Source of the DNA: Burkholderiales bacterium
GTDB taxonomy: Bacteria; Pseudomonadota; Gammaproteobacteria; Burkholderiales; Burkholderiaceae_C
DNA length: 33,443 bases
NCBI GenBank assembly: GCA_019510465.1
Contig: JAEKKH010000160.1
Coordinates: forward strand, 1-33,443
Direction: 5' to 3'
Part shown: positions 1 through 10,004 of the stretch, in pieces
Numbering within the stretch: the first letter of the stretch is position 1
Layout: each line of letters opens with the position of its first letter
Made by a program: the position numbers and the translations under genes
Notes under the pieces: model-generated
Database searches by the model: none
What the model was told of the DNA's origin: nothing
What the model saw: only the letters and a program-made list of their open reading frames with translations

Positions 1-197
1 AGGCCGGCGACATCGACGAGGCGCTGAACGCCGCCACGCAGATCGGCGACGACACGCTGCAGCGCAAGGCCAGCGGCACGGTGCAGCCCGAGACGTTCAC
101 GCACGGCACCAGCGCGCAGCGCGTGCACTGGTTCAAGCAGGGCTTCGAGACCGGCCAGATCGAGCAGTGCGACACCTTCAAGCCCGGCTCGCCCTAG
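1..197 (+). CDS. ypfJ: C-terminal end of a YpfJ-type neutral zinc metallopeptidase (5' truncated by window)
   Basis: An open frame (first full codon at base 3) runs into the window and stops at TAG 195-197, giving the last 64 residues of a protein. The tail contains [33 protein letters not shown] and a final CDTF. This is the typical C-terminus of the YpfJ/KPN_02809 family of putative neutral zinc metallopeptidases, which have an N-terminal membrane anchor and an HExxH motif. Both of those would lie to the left of the window and cannot be seen. The family assignment rests only on this tail; no substrate is known. Confidence 0.75.
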   Translation, partial: AGDIDEALNAATQIGDDTLQRKASGTVQPETFTHGTSAQRVHWFKQGFETGQIEQCDTFKPGSP

Positions 198-252
198 ATC
201 GGGTCCGCGTCGAGCACTTCCATCTCCCGGCGCTGCCGCTCGGCCGGTCGCC

Positions 253-285
253 GCTCGCGGAGCTCCCCCTCGGGGGGCAGCGAGC
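253..285. terminator. Stem-loop between convergent genes (possible bidirectional terminator)
   Basis: GCTCGC (253-258) pairs with GCGAGC (280-285), and CCCCC (265-269) pairs with GGGGG (272-276) around a two-base loop. It sits between the convergent metallopeptidase and diguanylate cyclase genes. There is no clear T tract on either side, so it could be a terminator or a member of an interspersed palindromic repeat family. Confidence 0.45.
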
Positions 286-302
286 GCCAGCGAGCGTGGG
301 GC

Positions 303-1415
303 TCATTCCTCCGGCGGTTCGGCCATCCGGCAGCAGTTGCGGCCCTCCGACTTGGCGCGGTACAGCGCGTCGTCCGAGCGCTTGAGCCAGCTGGCACCGG
401 GCTCGCCGGCGCCCAGCCGGGCGATGCCGATGCTCAGTGTCACCGGCACGGGGCACTGGTGGCGGTCGGCCACCTGCAGCGCCGCCACCCGCGTGCGCAG
501 GCGTTCCGCGAGCTCGGCGGGATCGGCGTCGCGCGTGTCCGGCAGCACGATCAGGAACTCCTCGCCACCCCAGCGGGCCACGGCGTCCGAGTCGCGCGTG
601 CTCGCGCGCAGCGCGTTCGCGACTGCCACCAGCACCTGGTCGCCCATGGCATGGCCCCAGCCGTCGTTGATGTTCTTGAAGTGGTCGAGGTCGCACAGCA
701 TCAGCACGGGCGAGCGCTCGACCCGGCTCTCGCGCGCCAGTTGCTCCAGCAGTTCCAGCGTCTGGCGCCGGTTGGCCAGGCCGGTGAGCGGGTCGGTGGC
801 GGCCAGCCGGTTCAGCCGCGTCGCCTGCTCGCCCTGCACGGACACGACGTGCTTGAGCCACGCCAGTCCCGACAGGCACGACACCAGGACGGCATGCGAG
901 ATCAGCGTGTTGATCATCAGCGACCGGTCCTGCATCGCGTAGGGCGTGCCGGCGGTGCTGCGCATGATCGTGCACCAGGCGAAGAACGCCAGCATCGTGG
1001 CGGCCGCGATGAATGCATGGCGCGACTGCAGCATGAAGAAGGCCATCGCGTAGCACAGCGGCAGCCAGTTCCACAGGGTCAGGGCGTTGTAGTTGTCCAG
1101 CAGCGGACCCGACTCGTGCGTCTGGCCCCAGAGGTCGATCATCAGCACGGCGCAGATGGTGAGGAAGCCCGCCCAGCGTACCCAGGGCAGCACGGCGGGA
1201 AAGCGCCACAGCGCCAGGAAGCCGGCGCTGAACACCAGCACCATGGCCGGATAGCCGACGCGGTTGAACGGCTCCAGCGTGCCGTCGACGGCCTCCATGT
1301 GCCAGATCGCCAGCACCGACAGGACGCCCGCGCCGCACAGGAGCAGCACGACGCGGCGCATCAGGCGGTCGATGTGCTGGGAGGCGCTGTAGACGATGTC
1401 GCTGTTCTGGACCAT
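303..1415 (-). CDS. Membrane-bound diguanylate cyclase (GGDEF domain)
   Basis: The 370-residue protein synthesises cyclic di-GMP from two GTP. Residues about 20-195 contain five or six hydrophobic segments with no recognisable named sensor, followed by a GGDEF domain from about 205. The domain opens with DPLTGLANRR (208-217). The catalytic loop reads RWGGEEF, with GGEEF at 283-287, so the active site is intact. RDSD at 274-277 lies five residues before GGEEF, which is the position of the RxxD inhibitory site, so product feedback inhibition is likely. No EAL domain is present. It starts at ATG 1413-1415 and appears monocistronic. The signal sensed cannot be told from the sequence. Confidence 0.93.
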   Translation of the reverse strand: MVQNSDIVYSASQHIDRLMRRVVLLLCGAGVLSVLAIWHMEAVDGTLEPFNRVGYPAMVLVFSAGFLALWRFPAVLPWVRWAGFLTICAVLMIDLWGQTHESGPLLDNYNALTLWNWLPLCYAMAFFMLQSRHAFIAAATMLAFFAWCTIMRSTAGTPYAMQDRSLMINTLISHAVLVSCLSGLAWLKHVVSVQGEQATRLNRLAATDPLTGLANRRQTLELLEQLARESRVERSPVLMLCDLDHFKNINDGWGHAMGDQVLVAVANALRASTRDSDAVARWGGEEFLIVLPDTRDADPAELAERLRTRVAALQVADRHQCPVPVTLSIGIARLGAGEPGASWLKRSDDALYRAKSEGRNCCRMAEPPEE

Positions 1416-1655
1416 GGCCCTTCAGGTCTGGCTGGCGGCTCGGATCCCTCGTCCCGGCGGCCGGAATCTTGCGTTCCGCCCCATTTTGCGCGCGTCGCGG
1501 GCGCTCCCGGGGCCCTCGAATGATGAGGGCGCGCGGCCGCCGGGCGCCGCCGGACCCGTGGCGCGCTGCCCAATGCGTCACGCGGGCGCCGGTTTTCGCG
1601 TAGCCTAGAGGGTTGCGCCCCGCACCCGCGTGGGCGCCAGACACAGGAGCCCGAT

Positions 1656-3545
<1,890 letters not shown>

Positions 3546-4406
3546 TCAGGCGGCCGCGTCGGCCACCAGCTCGCAGGCCTCGATGGCGTCGAGCAGCTCG
3601 CCGAGCCACACGCGGCTGTGCTCGCGCGACCGTTCGGCCATGGCCAGCAAGGTCTGCAGCGGCGCGAGCAGTTCGGGCCGCGGCATCTCCTGCACCGCCT
3701 CGAGCTCGTAGCCGCGGCAGTCGCCGTCCGCCAGGCGTTGCCTGAGCAACTCGACGACGCGCGGGTCGCCCCGGCGCGCGAGGCCCACCACGGCTTCGCC
3801 GCGGACGTCGCGGTCGGGGTCGTGTGCGTTGGCCCACAGCAGCGAGCGGATCGACTCGTCGTCGGTGTCGCGCAGCGCGCCGATGCCGAAGGTCGCCCAG
3901 TCGCGCACGTCGTCGTCGCGGTCGCGTGCCAGCCGCATCAGCGCGGCCGTCGCGTCGGGCTCGGCGTAGCTGCCGAGGGCGCGGGCCAGCGCGAAACGGA
4001 TGCGCGAGTCGGGGTGGTCCGTCATGTGCACCAACAGCGGCAGTGCCGCGGCCGCCGGGCGATGGGCGAGCCCGAAGATCGCGGCCTGCAGCACGCGCGG
4101 GTTCGGGTCGGACAGGCCGGCGAGCAGCAGCGCCTCGGTCTCGGCGGCCGCGAACACCTGTGCGGCGTCGCGCCCCGGCGGGCCGGGCACGTGCAACTGC
4201 CCGGCGATGTCCATGGCCAGCGCGCGCCGATGCGCGTTGGCGCTGCGCGCCAGCACGCGAAGCTGGCCCAGCGTTCCGGCCGAGCCTCGCCGCTGCAGCA
4301 GCGACAGCGCGTTCCACGCCCGCCGCGCTGCGGCGTGGGCCAGGGCGCGGCGGATCAGCCGCGGCGTCGACCAGCGCCGCATGCGAGGACCGGATGTGCG
4401 TGACAT
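3546..4406 (-). CDS. HEAT-repeat domain protein
   Basis: The 286-residue protein is made of tandem alpha-helical repeats of about 30 residues. Examples are DPNPRVLQAAIFGLA, HPDSRIRFALARALGSY, DRDDDVRDWATFGIGAL and DPDRDVRGEAVVGLARRGD. These are PBS-lyase/E-Z type HEAT repeats, which usually act as protein-interaction scaffolds. No signal peptide, membrane segment or catalytic motif is visible; the N-terminus is rich in arginine. The stop TCA at 3546-3548 (minus strand) directly follows the TGA of the ABC transporter, so the two convergent genes have no spacer. The function is unknown. Confidence 0.8.
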   Translation of the reverse strand: MSRTSGPRMRRWSTPRLIRRALAHAAARRAWNALSLLQRRGSAGTLGQLRVLARSANAHRRALAMDIAGQLHVPGPPGRDAAQVFAAAETEALLLAGLSDPNPRVLQAAIFGLAHRPAAAALPLLVHMTDHPDSRIRFALARALGSYAEPDATAALMRLARDRDDDVRDWATFGIGALRDTDDESIRSLLWANAHDPDRDVRGEAVVGLARRGDPRVVELLRQRLADGDCRGYELEAVQEMPRPELLAPLQTLLAMAERSREHSRVWLGELLDAIEACELVADAAA

Positions 4407-4490
4407 GGCGCGACTCTAGGCGGCGAACATGTCAGTCTCGCGGCAGCGCGTCGATGCGGGGGTGAACGTTTCGTGCGCGGTGCCGCCCCG

Positions 4491-5867
4491 TCAGTCGTGC
4501 GGCATGACGCCGCGCGGCCGGGCGGCCGCCAGCGCCGCGCCGGCCAGGAGAAGCATGGCCACGCTGCAGGTGATGCGCAGGCCTGTCGCCACCTGGCCGG
4601 CGTCGCCGTGCGCCAGCGCGCCGAACGCCGCCACCCCGATCGCGCCGGCCGCCTGGCGCGCGGTGTTCAGGAGGGCGGCGGCCAGCGACGAGCGCCCCTT
4701 CTCGACCGACGACAGCACCGTCGTCGTCATCGCCGGCACCGCCAGTCCCATGCCGGTCGGGATCAGCAGGAAGCCGACCAGCATGGGCGCGAGGCTGTCG
4801 CGTGTCGACGCCCAGGCCAGGACGCCGAATCCGACGAGGTCGATCAACGCGCCGGCGATCATCGGCGGGCGCGTGCCGAAGCGCCCGATGACGCGGCCGC
4901 TCGCCACGTTGGACAGGAAGAATCCGGCCGTCAGCGGCAGGAAGGCGAGGCCCGCCTGCATCGGCGTGTAGTGGCGCGCGCCCTGCAGGAACAGCGCGAT
5001 GACGAAGATGGCGCCGTAGTAGGTGGCGTTGACCACGGCGCCGAAGAACACGGCGTTGCGGAAGTCGCGCCCCTTGAACAGGTCGGGCGCGATCACCGGC
5101 ACGAGGGCGCCGCGCTCGACCAGCGCGAGCGCGATGGCCAGCACGATCGTCGCGACGACGCCTGCCAGCACGAGCGCGTCGCCGAACCCGCGCGTGCGCG
5201 ACTCGATCAGCGTGGCGATCAGCGCGGCCAGCAGCAGCGTGGCCAGCACCTGGCCGGCCACGTCCAGCGGCGGGCGCGCGCGGCCGACCGGCGTCTCGGC
5301 CAGGCGGCGCACCAGCCAGAGTCCGGTGACGCACAGCGGCACGTTGACCCAGAAGATCGCCGGCCAGCCGATCGTCGCCACCAGTACGCCGCCCAGCACG
5401 GGCCCCGCCGCGATCGACACCGCGCCCGCGGCCGTCCACCAGCCGACGCCGCGTGCCCGCGCCTTCGCGTCGTGTGCCAACGCATGGTTCAGCAGGGCGA
5501 GCGAATTGGGCAGCATGACGGCCGCGCCCAGGCCCTGCAGGGCGCGCGCCGCGTCGAGCCAGCCCGTGCCCGGCGACAGGGCGCAGCCGATCGAGGCCAG
5601 CGCGAAGATCGCCATGCCCCATTGGGTCGCATGGCGCGCGCCGAAGCGATCGCCGAGCGCGCCGGCCGACAGCATGAACGCCGCGAACGCGACGGCATAG
5701 GCGTCCACCACCCACTGCAGGCCCGCCACGCTCGCATCGAGCGCGCGGCCCAGCGCGGGAAGGGCGACGTTGACGATGGTGACGTCGAGCTGGCCGACCA
5801 CGAAGGCCATCGAGGTCGCCAGGACGACCAGGGCGAAGGACGGCGCACGCGCGGGCGGGGTGGTCAT
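4491..5867 (-). CDS. MFS drug exporter, DHA2 (EmrB/QacA) type
   Basis: The 458-residue integral membrane protein has the length and hydrophobic pattern of a 14-helix major facilitator. Near the N-terminus it has the DHA2 signature LDVTIVNVALPALGRAL, then the motif-A-like loop GALGDRFGARHA after helix 2. Motif C is seen as AAGPVLGGVLV in helix 5. The family exports cationic or lipophilic compounds using the proton gradient. It is divergently paired with a TetR-family repressor (start 5999) and a palindromic candidate operator lies between them, so it is probably the repressor's target. The substrate is unknown. Confidence 0.92.
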   Translation of the reverse strand: MTTPPARAPSFALVVLATSMAFVVGQLDVTIVNVALPALGRALDASVAGLQWVVDAYAVAFAAFMLSAGALGDRFGARHATQWGMAIFALASIGCALSPGTGWLDAARALQGLGAAVMLPNSLALLNHALAHDAKARARGVGWWTAAGAVSIAAGPVLGGVLVATIGWPAIFWVNVPLCVTGLWLVRRLAETPVGRARPPLDVAGQVLATLLLAALIATLIESRTRGFGDALVLAGVVATIVLAIALALVERGALVPVIAPDLFKGRDFRNAVFFGAVVNATYYGAIFVIALFLQGARHYTPMQAGLAFLPLTAGFFLSNVASGRVIGRFGTRPPMIAGALIDLVGFGVLAWASTRDSLAPMLVGFLLIPTGMGLAVPAMTTTVLSSVEKGRSSLAAALLNTARQAAGAIGVAAFGALAHGDAGQVATGLRITCSVAMLLLAGAALAAARPRGVMPHD

Positions 5868-5938
5868 CGGCCCATGCTAGCGGCGAGCTGTCGCCCACGC
5901 TTCGCCCGGGAACGAAAGGTCGGCGTGGCGGGCGCGCG

Positions 5939-5967
5939 TTGCGAATGTCATCGGCCGCTGACAAAAT
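5939..5967 (+). promoter_or_regulatory. Candidate sigma-70 promoter of the TetR-family gene
   Basis: TTGCGA (5939-5944) and CAAAAT (5962-5967) are separated by 17 bases and each matches the consensus hexamers at four of six positions. The predicted transcription start near 5974 lies before ATG 5999. The palindromic candidate operator fills the spacer almost exactly. Seen by eye only. Confidence 0.45.
5946..5963. promoter_or_regulatory. 18-bp palindromic candidate TetR operator
   Basis: TGTCATCGGCCGCTGACA is an inverted repeat in which eight of nine base pairs are symmetric; only positions 6 and 13 break the dyad. It lies in the short region between the divergent MFS and TetR-family genes, inside the -35/-10 spacer of the candidate TetR promoter and 78 bp from the MFS start codon. 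Size and symmetry fit binding by a TetR-family dimer. Confidence 0.6.
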
Positions 5968-5998
5968 GCCGGGACCCGACGCCGACCTCGATCGCCCG

Positions 5999-6628
5999 AT
6001 GCCTGCCACCTCGAACAAGACCGCCCGATCCGCTGCCATGCCCGCGACCCGCGCCGCCGCGGCCAGGCCCGCACGCAACGCCGGCGATACCCGGGCCCGC
6101 ATCCTCGCCGCGGCACGCGTGCGCTTCTCGCGCGAGGCCTACGAGAACGTGGGCACGCGCGACATCGCGGCCGACGCCGGCGTCGATGCGGCGCTGGTCA
6201 ACCGCTACTTCGGCAGCAAGGAAAAGCTGTTCGACGAGGCGATCGAGGACGCGTTCGCGATCAAGGATCACTTCGACGCGCTGGACATGAGCCGCTTCGG
6301 CGAGATCATCGCCACGATGGTCATCGACGGCAGCGCCGAGCGGCGCGCCGCCGGCTTCGACGCCCTGGGCATCCTGTTGCGCTCGTCGGGCAGCCCGGCG
6401 ACGCACGCGCGGGTGTCCGATCGCTTCCATGCCGACTTCGTGCTGCCGCTCGCGCGCCTGCTGCGCGGGCGGGATGCCGAACTGCGCGCCGCGCTGATCG
6501 CCTCGCACCTGATCGGCCTGGCGACGATGCGGCACGCGCTCGCGTCGCCGCTGCTGGTGGCCGACGCGGCCCGGCGCAAGACCATCGCCAGCGTCGGTGC
6601 GGCGATCCAGGACTGCGTCGAGGGCTAG
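5999..6628 (+). CDS. TetR/AcrR family transcriptional repressor
   Basis: The protein has about 209 residues from ATG 5999. A basic, alanine-rich leader is followed by the TetR DNA-binding domain, beginning TRARILAAARVRFS and continuing through the recognition helix region DAALVNRYFGSKEKLFDEAI. The remaining ~130 residues form the helical ligand-binding and dimerisation domain. The frame is open upstream to TTG 5939 and ATG 5945, but those starts fall in the candidate promoter and operator, so a start at 5999 (or 6038) is more plausible; no good Shine-Dalgarno helps decide. It probably represses itself and the divergent MFS exporter. Its TAG overlaps the TAG of convergent nudK in the tetramer CTAG (6625-6628). 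Confidence 0.88.
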   Translation: MPATSNKTARSAAMPATRAAAARPARNAGDTRARILAAARVRFSREAYENVGTRDIAADAGVDAALVNRYFGSKEKLFDEAIEDAFAIKDHFDALDMSRFGEIIATMVIDGSAERRAAGFDALGILLRSSGSPATHARVSDRFHADFVLPLARLLRGRDAELRAALIASHLIGLATMRHALASPLLVADAARRKTIASVGAAIQDCVEG

Positions 6629-7245
6629 AGCCTGTCCAGCCCGGTCATGGCCGCGTGCTGCAACAGCATGATGGTCTTGCCGTCCTGGATCGCGCCGCTG
6701 GCGATCATCGCCATCGCGTCGTCCAGCCGCAGTTCCAGCACCTCGATGTCCTCGCCCTCGTGCGCGTCGCCGCCGCCGCCGGTGCGGCGGTCGGCATCGT
6801 CGACCGCGGCCACGAAGAAGTGCAGCTTCTCGGTGATCGAGCCGGGGCTCATGTAGGCCTCGAACACCTTGCGCGGGGCCTGCACGTCGTAGCCCGTCTC
6901 CTCGATGGCCTCGCGGCGCATCGCGGCCAGCGGATCGTTGCCGTCCAGCTGGCCGGCGCAGGCCTCGATCAGCATGCCGTCGGGCAGCCCGTTGACGTAG
7001 CAGGGGAAGCGGAACTGGCGGATCAGGATCACCGTGCCGCGCGCGGCATTGAACAGCAGCAGCGCGACGCCGTTGCCGCGGTCGTAGGTCTCGCGGCTGA
7101 CCACCTGCAGGCGGCCGTCGCGGCGACGGTGCTCGAAGGTGGTCTTGCGCAGCAGGTACCAGTCGTGCGCGAGCACGCGCTCCTCGATGATGCGGATCTC
7201 GTCGTTGCCGACGTAGGGGCGGGGATCGACGTTCGGTGAAGGCAT
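6625..7245 (-). CDS. nudK: Nudix hydrolase, NudK-type (GDP-mannose / ADP-sugar pyrophosphatase)
   Basis: The 206-residue protein, from ATG at 7243-7245, matches E. coli NudK over its length from memory of that sequence. Shared segments are ETYDRGNGVALLLFN, VILIRQFRFP, YMSPGSITEKLHFF, EDIEVLEL and IQDGKT. The Nudix box is seen as the segment AGQLDGNDPLAAMRREAIEE plus TGYDV, which carries the metal-binding REAIEE core. The family hydrolyses nucleotide sugars such as GDP-mannose to NMP and sugar phosphate. It is transcribed divergently from a DeoR-family regulator gene with about 60 bp between the starts. An in-frame upstream ATG at 7284 exists but would overlap the regulatory region. Substrate preference is inferred from similarity. 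Confidence 0.88.
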   Translation of the reverse strand: MPSPNVDPRPYVGNDEIRIIEERVLAHDWYLLRKTTFEHRRRDGRLQVVSRETYDRGNGVALLLFNAARGTVILIRQFRFPCYVNGLPDGMLIEACAGQLDGNDPLAAMRREAIEETGYDVQAPRKVFEAYMSPGSITEKLHFFVAAVDDADRRTGGGGDAHEGEDIEVLELRLDDAMAMIASGAIQDGKTIMLLQHAAMTGLDRL

Positions 7246-7260
7246 GGCAGAATCGGGTAG

Positions 7261-7280
7261 TTTCGTGCAGTATCGTGCAA
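7261..7280. promoter_or_regulatory. 10-bp tandem repeat, candidate DeoR-family operator
   Basis: TTTCGTGCAG (7261-7270) is followed at once by TATCGTGCAA (7271-7280), matching at eight of ten positions. The period equals one helical turn. It lies between divergent nudK and the DeoR-family gene. DeoR-family proteins often bind direct repeats containing a TTCG or TCG core, so autoregulation and control of nudK are plausible. Confidence 0.5.
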
Positions 7281-7304
7281 ACACGCGACCACCGCAAATC
7301 CCTC

Positions 7305-8060
7305 ATGCTCACCACCCGACGCAAGAAACTCCTGCTCGAGCGCCTCGCCGCCGAAGGGCAGCTCGTCGCGAAGACGCTCGCCCTCGAGTTCGGCACCTCC
7401 GAGGACACCATCCGGCGCGACCTGCGCGAGCTCGCGGCCGAAGGCAAGCTGCAGCGCGTGCACGGCGGTGCGCTGCCGGCCTCGGCGGCGATGGGCGACC
7501 TGGCCGTGCGCGAGCAGGTGTCCACCGCGGACAAGGTGGCGCTCGGGCGCTTGGGCGCGTCGCTGGTGCAGGCGGGCCAGGTCGTGATCCTCGACGGCGG
7601 CACGACGGCGCTGCAGGTGGCGCGCCACCTGGCGCCCGGGCTGCGCGCGACGGTCGTCACCCACAGCCCCACGGTCGCCATCGAGCTCGCGTCGCACCCG
7701 CTGGTCGATGTCCGCATGCTGGGCGGACGGCTGTACCGCCATTCGATGGTCAACGTCGGGGCCGACGTCATCGCCGCCGCGTCCCGGCTGCGCGCCGACC
7801 TGTTCTTCCTCGGCGTCACGGGCGTGCATCCCGACGCGGGGCTCAGCACGGGCGACGCCGAGGAAGCGGCGGTCAAGCGCGCCCTGATGGAACGCGCGGC
7901 CGAGACGGTGGTGCTGGCCTCGCCGGAAAAGCTGATGGCCGCGTCGCCGTTCGTCGTGGCGCCGCTCGCCGAGGCGAGCCTCGTCGCCGTCGCGCGCGCG
8001 ACGCCCGAGCGCGTGACGCGCGCGCTGCGCGCAGGCGGCGTGCGCGTGCGCAAGGCGTGA
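7305..8060 (+). CDS. DeoR/GlpR family transcriptional regulator
   Basis: The 251-residue protein starts at ATG 7305 (MLTTRRKKLLLERLAAEG). The N-terminal winged helix-turn-helix of about 57 residues includes VAKTLALEFGTSEDTIRRDL and the family motif LQRVHGGALP. The C-terminal DeoRC sensor domain has the sugar-phosphate-binding motif DGGTTALQVARHL, followed by FFLGVTGVHPDAGLSTGD and the late KLMAASPFVVAPL region. Such regulators are usually repressors released by a phosphorylated sugar. The frame is open upstream to 7236, but that would run through the candidate operator and into nudK. No sugar catabolic operon adjoins it; only nudK is divergent, so the effector is unknown. Confidence 0.92.
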   Translation: MLTTRRKKLLLERLAAEGQLVAKTLALEFGTSEDTIRRDLRELAAEGKLQRVHGGALPASAAMGDLAVREQVSTADKVALGRLGASLVQAGQVVILDGGTTALQVARHLAPGLRATVVTHSPTVAIELASHPLVDVRMLGGRLYRHSMVNVGADVIAAASRLRADLFFLGVTGVHPDAGLSTGDAEEAAVKRALMERAAETVVLASPEKLMAASPFVVAPLAEASLVAVARATPERVTRALRAGGVRVRKA

Positions 8061-8067
8061 CAAGCGA

Positions 8068-8286
8068 ACGTCGGACGGGGCTCGCCTGCGCTTGCGCGAG
8101 GCGCGGCCGCTGTCGGGCGCGCCGGCCATCCTGCGCCTGAGCCGCAACGGCGATGTCGACGAGCGCACGCGGCTGGTCACGTCGACCGACCTGTCGGAGG
8201 CGGAGTTCGCGCTGCCGGCCGCGTCGTTGCCGGGCCGGCGCGTGCGCAAGTTGCGCCACCGGCTGCCGCGCCAGGACGGCGTGGTC
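8068..8286 (+). pseudogene. Probable remnant of a CYTH-domain protein gene
   Basis: Between the DeoR-family gene and the convergent GMC oxidoreductase, one plus-strand frame reads as protein: GARLRLREARPLSGAPAILR, then LSRNGDVDERTRLVTSTDLS, then EAEFALPAASLPGRRVRKLR and HRL. The pattern of charged beta strands (RLRLRE, ILRLSRNGDVDERTRLVTS, SEAEFALPA, RRVRKLRHRL) resembles the middle of CYTH/triphosphate tunnel metalloenzyme proteins. The N-terminal ExExK strand and the C-terminal third are absent, there is no credible start codon or ribosome binding site, and the frame then runs antisense through the next gene. It is best read as a truncated, non-functional fragment. The family call comes from memory of the fold's sequence style. 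Confidence 0.45.
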
Positions 8287-8345
8287 CTGAATTCTTGCCG
8301 CGGCGCAGCGAAGCGTCGCCGCCGCGTTGCCCGAGGACGCGCGGA

Positions 8346-10004
8346 TCAGGCCGCGAGCGATTCGGGCGACGCCGGCGCGCGGATCGCCTGCGGCGCCGGC
8401 GCGGCGCCCGACAGCCGCGCCGCCTTGATCATGTCGGAGGCCTTCTCGGCCACCATGATCGTCGGCGCGTTGGTGTTGCCGCCGATGATGCGCGGCATCA
8501 TCGAGGCGTCGACCACGCGGATGCCCTCGAGGCCGTGGATGCGCAGGTCGGCGCCGACCACGTCCATCGCGCCCGAGCCCATGCGGCAGGTGCCCACCGG
8601 GTGGTAGATGGTGTCGCCGTAGCCGCGGATGAACTGCTCGATCTCGGCATCGGTGGTGGCGCCGGCGGAGCGCGGGTGCTCGTGGCCGCCCAGCTTCCTG
8701 AGCGCCGGTTGCTGGAACAGCGCGCGCATCAGGCGGAAGCCGCGCACCATGCGCGCGACGTCGTCCGGGTCGGCCAGGAAGTTCGGGTCGATCAGCGGCC
8801 CGGCCATCGGGTCGGCGCTGGCCAGCGTGATGCTGCCGCGGCTCCGGGGGCGCAGCACGCAGACATGGCCCGAGTAGCCGTGGCCGAACACCGTCTTGCG
8901 GCCATGGTCGACGAGCTTGGCGACGACGAAGTGCAGCTGCAGGTCGGGGATCGGCTCCGAGGCCTGGCTCTTGATGAAGCCGCCGGACTCTGCGAAGTTC
9001 GTCGTGAGCATGCCGGTGCGTCGATCGCGCCACTCGGGGATCGCCTTGAGCACGCGCGCGATGCCGCCGAACGACACGCCGAAGGTTTCCTTGAGCATGG
9101 GCGCGTTGACGACCTGCACGGCGTCGAGATGGTCCTGCAGGTTCCGGCCGACGCCCGGCAGGTCGTGGACGACGCCGATGCCGAACTTCGCGAGCTCCGC
9201 GCCGGGCCCGACGCCCGACAGCATCAGGATCTGCGGCGTCTGCAGCGCGCCGGCCGCCATCAGCACCTCGTGCTTGGCCCCGATCTGCTCGAGGCGGCCG
9301 TCGCGGCGGAACTCGACGCCCCTGGCGCGCCTGCCCTCGAACAGGATGCGCGTGGTGTGCGCACCGGTGAACACCGTGAGGTTCCTGCGGCCCAGGTTGG
9401 GCGTGAGGTAGGCCTTGGCCGCGCTGTGGCGCTCGCCGTTCCTGTGCGTGACCTGGTACGGGCCGATGCCTTCCTGCTCCGCGCCGTTGAAGTCGTCGGT
9501 GATGCGGTAGCCGGCCTCGCGCCCGGCGTCGATGAAGGGCTGCGTGTACTTGTTGGGGCTGCGCAGGTCCATCACGTTGAGGGGGCCGTCGTTGCCGTGG
9601 TATTTGTCGTGCAGCCGCTCGTTGTGCTCGGCGCGACGGAAGTACGGCAGCACGTCGTCGTAGGCCCAGCCCGCGTTGCCTTCGGCGGCCCAGTGGTCGT
9701 AGTCGGCGCGATGGCCGCGGATGTAGACCATTGCATTGACCGAGCTCGAGCCGCCCAGCACCTTGCCCCGCGGCTGCCAGCCGATGCGCCCGTTCAGGCC
9801 CTTCTGCGCCACGGTGCTGAAGTTCCAGTTGGCCGCCTTGGTCTGCGCCAGCAGGGCCAGGCCCGCGGGCACGTGGATCAGGATGTTCTTGTCCACCGGC
9901 CCGGCCTCGATCAGCGCCACGGATACCGCGGGATCCTCGCTGAGCCGTGCCGCCAGCACGCACCCGCCCGAGCCGCCGCCCACCACGATGTAGTCGAAAT
10001 CCAT
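8346..10004 (-). CDS. GMC-family FAD oxidoreductase (choline/alcohol dehydrogenase-like)
   Basis: The 552-residue protein starts at ATG 10002-10004. It opens with the FAD-binding Rossmann motif DFDYIVVGGGSGGCVLAARL (GGGSGG at 9-14) and has the GMC signature near PRGKVLGGSSSVNAMVYIRG. Near the C-terminus is the catalytic pair: His468 in YHPVGTCRMG and Asn512 in GGNTNAPTIM. Length and motifs fit BetA/AlkJ-type dehydrogenases, which oxidise primary alcohols to aldehydes and pass electrons to a carrier. No BetB aldehyde dehydrogenase adjoins it, so choline is not specifically supported. No signal peptide is visible. The divergent AraC-type gene, 483 bp away, is a candidate activator. Confidence 0.92.
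   Translation of the reverse strand: MDFDYIVVGGGSGGCVLAARLSEDPAVSVALIEAGPVDKNILIHVPAGLALLAQTKAANWNFSTVAQKGLNGRIGWQPRGKVLGGSSSVNAMVYIRGHRADYDHWAAEGNAGWAYDDVLPYFRRAEHNERLHDKYHGNDGPLNVMDLRSPNKYTQPFIDAGREAGYRITDDFNGAEQEGIGPYQVTHRNGERHSAAKAYLTPNLGRRNLTVFTGAHTTRILFEGRRARGVEFRRDGRLEQIGAKHEVLMAAGALQTPQILMLSGVGPGAELAKFGIGVVHDLPGVGRNLQDHLDAVQVVNAPMLKETFGVSFGGIARVLKAIPEWRDRRTGMLTTNFAESGGFIKSQASEPIPDLQLHFVVAKLVDHGRKTVFGHGYSGHVCVLRPRSRGSITLASADPMAGPLIDPNFLADPDDVARMVRGFRLMRALFQQPALRKLGGHEHPRSAGATTDAEIEQFIRGYGDTIYHPVGTCRMGSGAMDVVGADLRIHGLEGIRVVDASMMPRIIGGNTNAPTIMVAEKASDMIKAARLSGAAPAPQAIRAPASPESLAA

Noticed and set aside
1512-1530. GCCCTC/GAGGGC hairpin upstream of the ABC exporter
   Set aside because: A six-pair stem in very GC-rich sequence is expected by chance and nothing else marks it as functional.
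5948-8053. Long minus-strand open frame of about 700 codons across the TetR, nudK and DeoR genes
   Set aside because: It covers three well-supported genes in another frame and its composition is not protein-like.
8346-10004. GMC oxidoreductase as choline dehydrogenase BetA of a betaine operon
   Set aside because: No betB, betI or choline transporter adjoins it; the motif set is shared by many alcohol dehydrogenases.
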